In this document: in pieces, positions 49,801 to 59,514 of the stretch
How positions within the stretch are numbered: position 1 is the stretch's first letter
How the letters are laid out: every line of letters begins with the position of its first letter
Assembly (NCBI GenBank): GCA_030063045.1
Contig: JAQSEB010000035.1
Coordinates: forward strand, 496,001-560,000
Length of the DNA stretch: 64,000 nt
Direction of reading: 5' to 3'
Source: Pratylenchus scribneri
Taxonomy: Eukaryota > Nematoda > Chromadorea > Rhabditida > Pratylenchidae
Position numbers and translations under genes: made by a program
The notes under the pieces: generated by a model
Seen by the model: only the letters and a program-made list of their open reading frames with translations
Databases searched by the model: none
Told to the model about the DNA's origin: nothing

Positions 49801-51687
49801 ACAGTTAAATAAAATACAGTGAATTTTAAAATCCATAGATTTACCAATTCCCCATAATTAATGAATTTAAATTTGATATTTTATAGTTAACAAAAACAAC
49901 AACAACAATTGAGGATGAAGATGTAAAGGAAATGGCAACAAATTCAGACCAACAATTTATGCAGGAAGTTCAACCACATCGATTGGTGATTGGAGTATCC
50001 AATGAAGATGATGAGGCGGAAATGAGGAGGGAAATGCAAAGAAATGGGCCAAATTTGCCGGAAGAAAAAGAACAATCATTGTTGAAAGCAGACGAGATGA
50101 AACCATTCAGCATTAATTTGGGCCACAGTTCACCACTGATTGAGGAACAAACAATGGAAATGGATTTGGTGGAAAATGAGAAAGTGAATATGGAGAATGA
50201 TGAACAACAACAAAATGCGCACAATTCGGAAGGTAAATTATAATTAAATTGAATTTTTATCAGAAGATTCATTTGTGGTCATTTGGGTACCGTTTTAGAT
50301 ACAGAGATACATTTTTGGCTATAGTTCAACGAGAAACAACCAATCAGCAGGGTGTAGAAAATATATTCTAATTACCCAAAGGGATAATTCATAATTTGAT
50401 AGTTGTTGGTTCAATGTTTATTAGGGCAAATTAAATATGAAAACGGCAATTTAAATGTAAATGACTGAAGAAATAGTTGTACTGTACTGATTGATGCTGG
50501 TTGCAAAAGACATCAGCAGAGAAGAAGAAAAACGGCCGATTTAAAAAGAAAGATTGGGGCAATATTTGATTGATAGGTGACTGGAACTAACTAAAGTAGG
50601 GGAAAGTGGATATACAGTAGGATAAATAAAATAGGAAAGGCACTTATACATTATTGGCATTGATTAACGGTCGTACAAAATATCTTTTTTCAGAAGTTTA
50701 GTTTGATAACCATACGAAAATCCCAATTAATGTTTTTATCAATAAATTGTGCCCCAAATTTTAGCCGAATCTCCCTCGCCGCCCCCACTTCCCCGAACCC
50801 AACCGCCGGCCTCAACCCCTTCAAGTGCCAGTGCAGAGGAAAGTGGCGAAACGGAAGAGGACGAAGAATTTGTACAAAAATGTCGACAAAGGCCAAGGGC
50901 CGTGATGATCTCCGCAACAAATTCAATGGAAATTTTGACGCGAACCCGAAGTGGAAGTGGACAAAGAAGGCAAAGGCATGGATCGAACGGTGGAAATGCA
51001 GCCAATGGTGGAAAATTGCCACCAATTCCGCCGAACAGAGATTCCCCAGTGCCGTCAAAAGAAAAAGTAGGAAAAAGGAATTGAAAATTAAAATTATATT
51101 GAAATTGACCAAAAAATATTGAAAACGACCAAAAAGTATTGATGAAAAAAATTATAACGGTTTTGGTTTTAAACTTTTCAGAAATTTGTCCTCCCTATAC
51201 CCCAATCGATAGATCTCATGGAGACGCATCGTTTGATATTGATTTGGCTTAGGTTTAACCAATTCTAATTTAGTTTTGAACCACAAATTTAAAAATTGGT
51301 TTAAACGGTTTAATACCCTTTAATTTTGACCAAACCAAAACAAATTATATACCAATCGACGCGTTTTGGTGAGATCTTCCATTTGGGTTTGTGATTAATG
51401 AATGTAGGATAAACCCTTAAACCATTTAATTATTTTGGAGTTTATCAGCTGTTTTTTGGTAATTTTAATATTTTTTCTTCAAAAAAAAAATAGCTTCCAT
51501 TAAAAATTGAATAATATTTTAATATTTAGAAAATGAGTACAGGCAGCAATTCATCCTCCACAAGTGCCAATAGCAGTGGAAGCAGTGAATTGATGCGTTT
51601 CATTCTGGATGATAAGCTGGAAACATCGTTAGTCATTTTAATCATTTTAATTACTAAAAATTAAAATATTTTTGCAGAAATATTTGA
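37819..51687 (+). CDS. RhoGEF, PLEKHG5/RHGF type (DH-PH), 20 exons
   Basis: Exons: 37819-38139, 38189-38354, 39385-40151, 41348-41671, 42313-42576, 43626-43993, 44385-44691, 45098-45460, 45509-45644, 45696-45872, 45918-46222, 46692-47026, 47463-47581, 47650-47877, 49018-49457, 49503-49796, 49887-50232, 50765-51066, 51530-51627, 51678-51687. All 19 junctions close, giving 1,889 aa. A ubiquitin-like/RBD segment is at residues 108-162 (GRKLIECLEPFLDRHGIPL). The DH domain starts near 657 (EALWEIVATERRYILQL) with SSPMQRMTRYSLLLKAV. The PH domain is near 955-1055 (CILFTDMLLICK, EETRRWLEMM). PLEKHG5-type tail motifs are KRYHTVGEID, ILKRFSW and GRRFSSQSTMSSLSSESFAS. The protein ends ETSNI, a class I PDZ-binding motif. 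It should activate Rho GTPases at junction- or actin-linked membranes. Long Ser/Gln/Ala-rich stretches separate the domains. An upstream non-coding exon cannot be excluded. Confidence 0.9.
41130..41340 (+). repeat. Dispersed repeat D, copy 2, in a RhoGEF intron
   Basis: Similar to 28320-28560: TTGAGGACCCATAGCTTTTGG, TTATTCAAAATGGTCCACAA, TTCCCCAAGGGGAACTAAAAG, and CATTTACGGTAC at the end. Confidence 0.6.
43105..43195 (+). mobile_element. Partial family-B repeat next to a family-A palindrome
   Basis: Contains GGGTACAGTAGGACAAATAGG and TATTAGGCATTATTTTGATG. It lacks the upstream half of the family. In RhoGEF intron 5. Confidence 0.6.
43195..43535. mobile_element. Family-A palindrome with extended arms (RhoGEF intron)
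   Basis: Outer arms carry GATTCCACAAATAGTACAAATA and its complement near 43500-43525. The inner part is the family-A palindrome with CTCATCGAGACGCATCGA and GGTTTAAACGGTTTAA. Confidence 0.8.
44035..44305. mobile_element. Family-A palindrome (RhoGEF intron)
   Basis: Inverted arms around a GGTTTAAACGGTTTAA centre; the ends read CAGAAACTGGTTTTAGA and TTTAAAACCGGTTTCTG. Lies in the intron 43994-44384. Confidence 0.8.
44810..45015. mobile_element. Family-C palindrome (RhoGEF intron)
   Basis: The left arm GGTCGATTTAGTATATGAAATTTC is mirrored by a diverged right arm GAAATTAAAATTTCATAGACT; the centre holds CCGTTTTTAAACCCAAACCGG. Shared with 58.0 and 60.9 kb. Confidence 0.65.
46470..46640. mobile_element. 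Diverged half of a family-A palindrome (RhoGEF intron)
   Basis: Contains TAACGAGCTCTATCCATTATAG and ATCAAACCCTTAAACCATTATAAT, which match the right arm of the copy at 51.4 kb. The left arm is poorly preserved. Confidence 0.45.
47940..48990. repeat. 25-bp satellite array inside RhoGEF intron 14
   Basis: About 40 tandem units of AATCGAAAACACATTTTTCTTAGTT with variants: units shortened to CTTAACACATTTTT, TGCTTAGTTAATAAAAAACACATG blocks near the end, and point changes. The array fills almost the whole intron 47878-49017. It is unrelated to the 24-bp array at 18.7 kb, although both carry an AAAACA(C)ATTT core. Confidence 0.95.
50470..50670 (+). mobile_element. Family-B dispersed repeat (RhoGEF intron 17)
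   Basis: Contains AAAAAGAAAGATTGGGGCAATA, TTTGATTGATAGGTGACTGG and ATATACAGTAGGATAAATAAA. Confidence 0.7.
51160..51440. mobile_element. Family-A palindrome (RhoGEF intron 18)
   Basis: Contains CGATAGATCTCATGGAGACGCATCG, AATTGGTTTAAACGGTTTAA and a diverged right arm with CCAATCGACGCGTTTTGGTGAGATC. Confidence 0.75.
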
Positions 51688-52993
51688 ACATCAAAAGAAA
51701 GGCTCAATTCGTCCCAAATTTGAAGAATTCCAATGGAAATTTTATTTAAATATTTTATAGATGCATTTTTTTGTCGCAAAAATCATTCCTCTCCTTTTTC
51801 CAAAATTTCTTTCAATTTTCTTTCCTTTGCAAAAAGTCGAAAAAAAATTCCAATTCGTCCTTTTCATTTCTTTTTCCCCTAATTAGCTGCAAAATAGTCG
51901 TCCCATAAATATAGCATTACAAAAATATTATGTATACATATAAATGAATATAATATTTATTAAATATGAATTTTATTTGTTTCACCAATCATTTTTTTTG
52001 TGTGCCTTATTCTTTTACCAACCATCAAATTTGTAAATTTTTTATGTAATATTCTGATTGATTTATATTATACTATATTGTCAAAATCTTTTTTTGGAAG
52101 CGATAAATTCGTTAATTAAAATCAGGTCAAAATTATATAAAAAATAATTAATTATTTAATTAATTAAAATAAAATGCAATAAAATTGGTCAATTTAATAA
52201 TCAATTAAATTAAATGGATATTTAGGTGAATTGGCAAAAATGCAGAGTCGTTCAAATCTTCAAACGGATTTTGTTAAAATAAAGACGGATTCCGAGGTAG
52301 AATTCTACTTTCGCGGGACGAAGATAAATCTCTGGACGGATTTTGATGAGAATCCTCTGAGAGATTCTTTCCAACAGTGATGATCCCTAGGGGCAAATAG
52401 GAATATTCCAGAGGATTCCATGGAGTAACTTCTGTGTATGAGCTGAATTTCCACTCATTTCGAGGATAAAATTCAGTGAGAATTGCGAATTTTATTTCCG
52501 TTTACGGAACATTCATTCTCGGACAAAAAGGTAGGGAATTTGTGTCGGATCCATTATTTTGGAAAGAAAGGTTTTTGTTGGCAAATATCCAAAATGAATT
52601 CATCGCTCATCGACGGGTCTTCTTTGTTTTGTTTGTCCCATTTACTTCGCATTCCCATCCCATTCAATAAACATTTCAAAAATAGATGATAGAACATTTA
52701 TCGGTAAATGGAATATATATATATGAAATAAATGCATAATATAATGAAAAATCTATGCCCAATTTTGTATGCATAATTTGAAGAATAAAAGGATAATTGT
52801 ATAAATCCAATATATGAAGTGAATAAATGATTCCATTGCAACATTTTCCCAATCATATAGACAAGTCTAAACTCTAAAGCCTTGAACTATATAAATAATA
52901 GGTAATTGACGAACAAATCAAAAAAGGGGGAAAGGGATATCCATTTCAAATTCCAATCCTGCTTCCTGTTGAATTCTTTAATCTTTATCCGCT
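51688..52993. other. Intergenic, AT-rich
   Basis: 3' flank of the RhoGEF and 3' flank of the convergent secreted-protein gene. A stretch at 52240-52450 is richer in G and has CGGATTTTGTTAAAATAAAGACGG-like partial repeats, but no gene or known element is recognised. Confidence 0.4.
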
Positions 52994-54292
52994 CTACGGC
53001 CGACCACATCCTTTGCAAACAGTATCCCCCGACAATTTATTTTCCTTTACATTCACACCATTTTCGATTACGACCTCTTTCACCTCATCAGGCGATTTAT
53101 TTTTTTTCGCACTTTTTGCGGCCTTTTTCTCCTCCTTCGACTCGCCCGATGACGACGATGAATTTTTTGGCGCTGATTTATTTTTTTTCGAAACTTTTGC
53201 CTCCGGCGATGTGTTTCCATTCAAAATCATACGATGCGATTCCTCTACCTTTTTATTTGCCTTTATCCCGGCACTATAATGGGGATAAATGGGCTTTTGT
53301 ACGACAAATTCTTTTTTAATAAATGTATGAAATTCTTTCATTATTTTCAAGGCATTTTCCTCCTCAGATCGAAACTTATCAAACCTAAAATTATGTAATT
53401 TATTAAATGTACAAATTATTGCATACTTACAGTTTGAGGGCGTTTTTAATAACACTGTCAAGGTTGAAACCCTTTACAGCATTTTCATTTTTTTTAGTTT
53501 TCTCCTTATCAAACTCTATTTCCGCTCTGTTAAATTTACTTTGACAATCCAGTAGTATGCTTTCCAATTTTTCTGTCGATTTTGTTTCATCTAATTCGTT
53601 GTATAATTGTTCCAAATAGCAATGTAATGAGACGAAAATTAATTCCGCAATTTTAACTTCTTTATTTTTTAGATTGAAGAAAATTGTCTTTTTATCTTCC
53701 TTTTCCCGATTGGATTCCACATATTTTTTTTGCTCTTCCTCCAGCTTCTTCAATTTTTTCCAAATCGAAGACATTTTTTCTTCCGGTTCAATAATCTCCT
53801 TAAATGTTTTTTCGCATTCTTGGTCCGAAGTAATAGGGACAAAATGTTCTTCTTTTGCCAACATTGGTTTGCTTCTACTAATTTCGTCAACTTGACGCAC
53901 AATGAGTTTTTTTGCTGTATCATCACTACTAGTATATCCTTCTTTATATTTTGTTAATTCCTTTGTTAATTCCTCTTTTAAAGAATTCTGAAAAACAAAA
54001 TTTATTATTTCATAGGATTATATTATTTTATCCTCACATGTTCAGTGCGTATGCTTTCCATTTCTTCATTGTTAGCTTTTATCTCCAAATCACGATCCGC
54101 ATTGAATTTACTTATGGAATTTTTGATTACTTTAAAAAATTCATAGTGGACTTTAAGTTTAGTGTTAAACTCTGGCAACCGCTGATCCCTTGGTTTTGAT
54201 CCCCAAAAAAGACCACCAAAAAGACCACCAACAGATTCGGTAAAAATTGAAGCAATAATGAAGAAATAAAAATAGTAACTTGGATGGAACAT
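52994..54292 (-). CDS. Secreted lysine-rich coiled-coil protein, unknown (candidate effector)
   Basis: Exons (minus): 54292-54038, 53987-53431, 53384-52994, in phase throughout, 400 aa. The N-terminus (MFHPSYYFYFFIIASIFTES) is a signal peptide. A GGLFGGLFWGSK segment follows directly. Residues 40-285 are highly charged and helical, with long Glu/Lys heptad-like runs such as KKLKKLEEEQKKYVE. The last about 90 residues carry Lys/Ser-rich clusters (KVSKKNKSAPK, SSSSSGESKEEKKAAK) that resemble nuclear-localisation signals, and a terminal KGCGRP with two Cys. There is no transmembrane span after the signal. In a plant-parasitic nematode, secretion plus NLS-like tail would make it an effector candidate. 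I recognise no family, and a secretory-pathway or cuticle-linked role is equally possible. Confidence 0.75.
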
Positions 54293-56711
54293 TTTGATGA
54301 AGTTTTGGGGTTCAAATCTAAAATCATTAATTAAAATTTAAAAGAATAATATTTGCTAAAAAACAGATGAATTGTTGGCACAAGGAAAAATGGCAACCAG
54401 ATTTTTATTATGAAAAATGCAAGGGAATAATAATTTGGATGGGTCCCTTGTTTGTTCATTTTTTAGAGCCCGACGCGCAGTACTGTGGTGCCGGCTCCAG
54501 CTTCGGCTCCGGAACCAGAGCCGGAGCGAAAATGTTGAAGGTTCGAAACTGAAGCAAGAGCCCGGAGTTGAAATGTTTGGAACCCGGAGTCGGAGCGAAA
54601 AATCTCGGAGCCGGAGCTACTGTAGAGTAAAAATTTTTGGGAGTGAAGCTCGAAAAGTACTGCATTGCCGGCGCGATATGCATATCTCGCTCGTCATTCA
54701 TGTTATTCTATTCCGCCGAATCCGTACCCCACATTTATTAAAGAATTCAACCGCATCAGAAATTCTAATAGCCGTAACCCCTGCTGATTTGCCCGTATTT
54801 ATTGAAAGGGAAATGGGACTCATTTGTCATTTCCCCAATGTAAAATGCGCACCTAGTAGAATTAATATAGGCAACAGGATACAGGAATCAATTCATTTCT
54901 TCTGTCTGTGAATTTTGTACCCCCAATATAAGGGGATAACAGAGTAAATTAGGGGAGAGCTTCAGCTCTTGGACGATGAGGATATTTTGCTAGAAATTTC
55001 GCTTTTGGTTAGGGGCTTATAATTCAGAGGATTTTGTGCTGATGAATTCCGCAACTGACTTGAATAGGCGGATCAGTAGGCCCTTTTATTGCCTCCAAAA
55101 TCATAATGGATTGTTGGGAACATCATAGACTACACTCCGTATGATATGACGCAAATCGATGAATTCTATAGTCTTGGACCTGGAACTTTCCATTTGATGA
55201 CCTTCATGTGATCATCATTCCCTCCCCTATAACAATGCAGGGGCCATCATCATTCAAAAATGAGGTTCCTGGGTCCAATGTTCAGGCTGGAACCATCCCC
55301 CTTTTTTGGCCATCTCAACGAGAGGTCGACAGGCTCTCACCCCTTCTTCTCGGCGAAATCGGTGGATGCTCCCTAGTAACCCTTGTTTTTGGCCAAATCG
55401 GCGGCCATTACCTCATCCTTTTTGATCATGCCAACCCCTCTTTTTGGCCAACCTGAAGAGATCGGCAGAACTCACTCCTGTTTTTGGCCATCTCCAAAGG
55501 GTAGGGGATGGCACTACCTCACCCTTGTTTTTGGCCAAATCAGCGGGCATTACCTCCCCTTTTTGGCCATCTTGAAGAGGTCGTGCCCCCCTCCCTGTTT
55601 TTGGCTATCTCCAAATGGTAGGGGATGGCACTGCCTCACCCTTGTTTTTGGCCAAATTGACGGGATCGAGGCCATCACTCCCCCTTGCCCCATTTTGTTC
55701 CAATGATCAGTCACAAATAGAACATAAAACCAAACAATGGCCCAAAATGCTCTTTTTGGTCTCTCAACGAAAACAGTGGGTGCTCCCTCACCCCTGTTTT
55801 TGGCCATTTCAAAGGGGTCGAGGCTGGCATTACCTCACCCTTGTTATTTTCCATCGCAACAAAATAGGCAGAACCTCCCTGTTTTTGGCCAATTGGCCTT
55901 CTCAATGGGGTCGAAGGAGTCACTCCTTGGTTCCAATTTGTGCCCAATATCTCACTCAGACTGATCATTCACAAATTGAATAAAAATCCAAACAAAGACC
56001 AATGCCTTTTTGGCCATATAATCGATGATCATTTAATGTAGCCTACAAAATTTGGGGTCTGACGTGATTGGAACAATTGTTGATTAATTTCTGCCTAAAA
56101 ATACTGTTTTTGATATTATTTTAGCTACAAAAATTTTTTCCAGCAGGGTGAGAGAAAAAAAAACAGATCGATTTGGACCCTCAATTTTCGGTTTTTACGG
56201 TTTTCGAAGCTTGGTTTCGGTTTTAGGCCAAAAATCGTCTTTGGTTCGGTCATCCGACTTTGGACCATTTAAGGTGTTTGCACGTTTTACCGTAAAAGTT
56301 GTTCAACACGTTTCAATTAAACCATGTTTTTGTTAGTTTTAGCATTTACAAATTTATGTTTTCAAAGAGTTTAAAGGGTTTTCCAATACCATGGTTTTTT
56401 GGAAAATTCTTATTAATTGTCGGAACCTGCTGGTTTGGACAAAATGTTTTTATTCTCATTGCAAAAACCGTGATTTGGATCAAATGGTTTTAAACTACAA
56501 TTTGATTTGCCGAAAGCGGTTTGGAATAAATGTTTTAAACTATTTATTGCCGAAAATCAGTTTGGATTAGCATTCTAATGCATTCAATAATGGAATTGAA
56601 AATATTCCAAATAAAAAGGGGTAAATATAAATAATTTCCAATGACAATAATTTATCGTTTTTCGATGTAATTCAACAATAAAAAATAGGTAAATGATTCA
56701 TTTCGTCATTT
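54293..56711. other. Non-coding region with repeat-rich GC island
   Basis: 54470-54625 holds imperfect GGAGCCGGAGC repeats. 55290-55990 is a degenerate tandem repeat, listed separately. No splice-supported gene. A frame at 54417-54911 crosses the GGAGCC repeats and is judged spurious. Confidence 0.5.
55290..55990 (+). repeat. Degenerate minisatellite-like repeat, about 700 bp
   Basis: Repeating blocks contain CCCTTGTTTTTGGCCAAAT, then CATTACCTC, CTTTTTGGCCATCTC and AAGAGGTCG in alternation. A longer repeat, with CCAATGATCAGTCACAAATAGAA at 55695 and GACTGATCATTCACAAATTGAA at 55960, suggests a higher-order unit of about 250 bp. GC-richer than its surroundings. Confidence 0.65.
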
Positions 56712-59235
56712 TTATGCTTCTATAACGATGCTAGGCTCATCCGACAATGTCGACGGCCACGGGGCTTTTTGAATTTTCTTCTCCCCTTCTTCCGTCCAAT
56801 ATTCCTCTCCTTTTGGGTATCGAGCAATGAAAAATTGATGGTAACAATTTTGCCGGCGATATGAGGTCAAAATTTCATTGGTTCGCTCATTCTCCAGTGT
56901 GAATTCCTCAACATTTTGGTAAAATTCCACAAATTCATCTTCATCATCATCAAAGTCTTCAATTCTTTGGTAAGGTTCGAAGAATTCGGCAAAAGAAATT
57001 AGAAAATTGGCAGGCGAATTTGAAGCGGAAAATTCCTAAAAACAAATTTAAAAAATTAATATAGGTAATTTACATTGGAATATATTTAAAATGGCGAAAA
57101 AAGATTGAAAATGTCAAAAAGATTTTAAAGATTCACCGATTATCCAAGACCCGGACCCCAAACCATATACCCAATCGATTAGATCTCGCCGTGACTAATC
57201 GTTTGATAATGAATTGTTAAATTAGTTTTGAACCATTAAACCCAAATAGGTTTAAACTGTTTAATACGCTTAATTTTTGACTAAACCATAACAAATTATA
57301 TAGCAATCGATGCATCTTGATGAGATCTATCGATTGGGTATGGGTTTTGGAGGTCTAGGATAAATCAACATAATTTTTTCGTCATTTTCAATTTTTTCCC
57401 CAAAAAATAAATACAACCCATAAACATTTTTAAAATTCACCTGTTTGATGCGATTAATAAATGCCAAACAATCTTGTTCTTGATTATCATGGAATTGAAT
57501 GATTTTTTGTTTTCCATCATTTGTTTGTTTTGTCAGCCAATTCATCAAAATGTTAAATTCAAAAATTTTCAGCGGTTGATAAAATGAAAGCATTTGGATT
57601 TGTTCAAGAATTCCCGGAAACATTACATTGAAGTCATTCAATGGGTTTTCGGCATATCCATAATTGGTTATGGTGAATTTGACAATTTTAGTGGCCAAAA
57701 ATTCCATTAAAGTGTGCATTGAGGCAATTCGTTTTTTGTCCAATTGATGAGAAGTAAATTTGAAGAACACACATAAATCGCAGCTTTGTATTAAATTATC
57801 AATGCTTTTGATGAATTGCACAATTTGTTCATTTACAAAACTAAATTGTAAAATAAATTTAAATTTATTATAAAATTAAATATGCTACGGGGCAATCTTG
57901 GAAATTTGAGTATTTTTTTTTTAGCTGTGTAATTTTGGAAATCTCAGTATCTTATCTAGGCAACCCAAAAATTTGAGAACATGGTCCATTCGATTTAACT
58001 TGGTCGATTTAGTCCATGAAATTTCAATTTCAAACCGATTTGAGCTTGTTTTGAATAGCTGAAGGAACCGTTATTTAAACCCAAACCGGTTTTGATTTAC
58101 TAACTTTTGCCTAATAAGCCTTATTTCGGGTTTGAAATTTCATTAACTAAATTGCCGATGCCGAGGCGAATGAGTCTATTTCTGTGTCTTTACGACTTCT
58201 AGAAGTCGAGTTTTCCAAAAGTGCCCAGTAAAAGACCTGAGGCAATTCCGGAAATATCCAATTTTCAAGATTGGCCGCAACATATATAAATGAATATTAA
58301 TTCCGATATACCTTAATTCAATCTTTCCAATGCCATCAATATACGGCGGTGCCGGACTGGAAGCAATTGGAATGACTTCATTTGTGTCAATACTTGTAAA
58401 TTCAGCTCCGCAAGTGTCCCGGTTATAAAAACCGATTAGATTTGGCAATTTATGCGGTTTCACTTTTTGATGAAGTTTTGGCCAACAAAGTAGTTTGAAT
58501 ATTTTGCTGGCGGTGCTCAGAGAAGAATTGGCCATTTCTTTGCGTGAAATAAATGCCAAAACTTCAATTAACCAATTTGGAACAAATCTAAATTTAAAAA
58601 ATTATTTAGGATTTAATATTTTTGGATTTTTACAATTCCGCTTCTTCCAATGCATCATCCTCAAAAATATCCTCATCAGCAGATTGCAGGATGGCCAATT
58701 CTTCTTGCTGAAGTATAAAATTTTTAGAATGTTTTTTTTTATGAGAAATATTTAAGATGTCGAAAGATTTTAGCGGTCCACTGGTTTGTTTCTAGACCCA
58801 AAATCCTATACTCAAACTGAATCGGTAGTTCTCTGATTTGGCTTAGGTTTAACCAATTTTAATTTTAAACTAGGTTTTTAAACCAAAAACTAAGATGATT
58901 TAAACGGTTTAATACCCTATGAATTATAGACCGATCGATGCATCTTGACAAGGTTATTGATTGGGTATATGGTTTGGAGGTCTAATAAGACAAACCATTG
59001 AATTGTAATATATTTTCCGATATTTTAAATGTTTTTCTTTCTATTTTTGATATTTTTTTTCTCATTTTATATATTTCCCATTTTTATTGCCAGCAAAAGG
59101 GATAACCTTTGATGAGTTTCCTGCATTAATTGCTTCATCATTTTCTCCTACTAATTGTTCATTTTTCACTCTCGATTTTCCTTCATCAAATTTGTCATTG
59201 TTTTCTCTTTGGATTTCCACAATTTTATCAGACAT
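56712..59235 (-). CDS. F-box-like protein, five exons
   Basis: Exons (minus): 59235-59107, 58707-58634, 58587-58312, 57840-57441, 57035-56712, with all junctions in phase, 400 aa. The N-terminus is hydrophilic and acidic (DEDIFEDDALEEAE). An F-box-like helix set follows near residues 70-115 (FVPNWLIEVLAFISRKEMANSSLSTASKIFKLL). The C-terminal 250 residues are a leucine/phenylalanine-patterned domain of the type seen in expanded nematode F-box families, without recognisable LRR or Kelch repeats. If the F-box call is right, it would recruit substrates to an SCF ubiquitin ligase. It ends in an acidic-to-neutral tail SDEPSIVIEA. Two family-A palindromes and one family-C palindrome lie in its introns. 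It starts 279 bp downstream of the GBF1-like gene on the same strand. Confidence 0.6.
57135..57370. mobile_element. Family-A palindrome (F-box-like gene intron)
   Basis: Contains CAATCGATTAGATCTCGCCGTG, AGGTTTAAACTGTTTAATACGC and a right arm with GATGCATCTTGATGAGATCTATCG. Confidence 0.7.
58000..58170. mobile_element. Family-C palindrome (F-box-like gene intron)
   Basis: Contains TGGTCGATTTAGTCCATGAAATTTC, TTTAAACCCAAACCGGTTTTG and the right arm GAAATTTCATTAACTAAAT. Confidence 0.68.
58780..59000. mobile_element. Family-A palindrome (F-box-like gene intron)
   Basis: Diverged copy with GATTTAAACGGTTTAATACCC and GATCGATGCATCTTGACAAGG. Confidence 0.6.
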
Positions 59236-59514
59236 TTTAAGTACTTTTATTAAAAATCTATTCGTAAAAAAAGTATTTTAAATTTTAATAATATTCATTC
59301 ATAAGAAAGTATCAGATATCAGTTGAAACTTGAAATATTACAATTTTATAAATGTATTTTTTTATTAATCAAATTTTATGCCTTTCTCCATATAATTAAT
59401 TTATAAAAAAATAGAAAATATCACAATTGGCATTAATTAATAAAATGAATAAAAAAAGGAGAATATTTTAACAGCAAAATTATATTCAATAAAATGTGTT
59501 AATTCTAAATTAAT

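Noticed and set aside
54417..54911. 164-codon plus-strand frame
   Set aside because: It runs through imperfect GGAGCC repeats, giving a low-complexity Arg/Ser product with no splice context.
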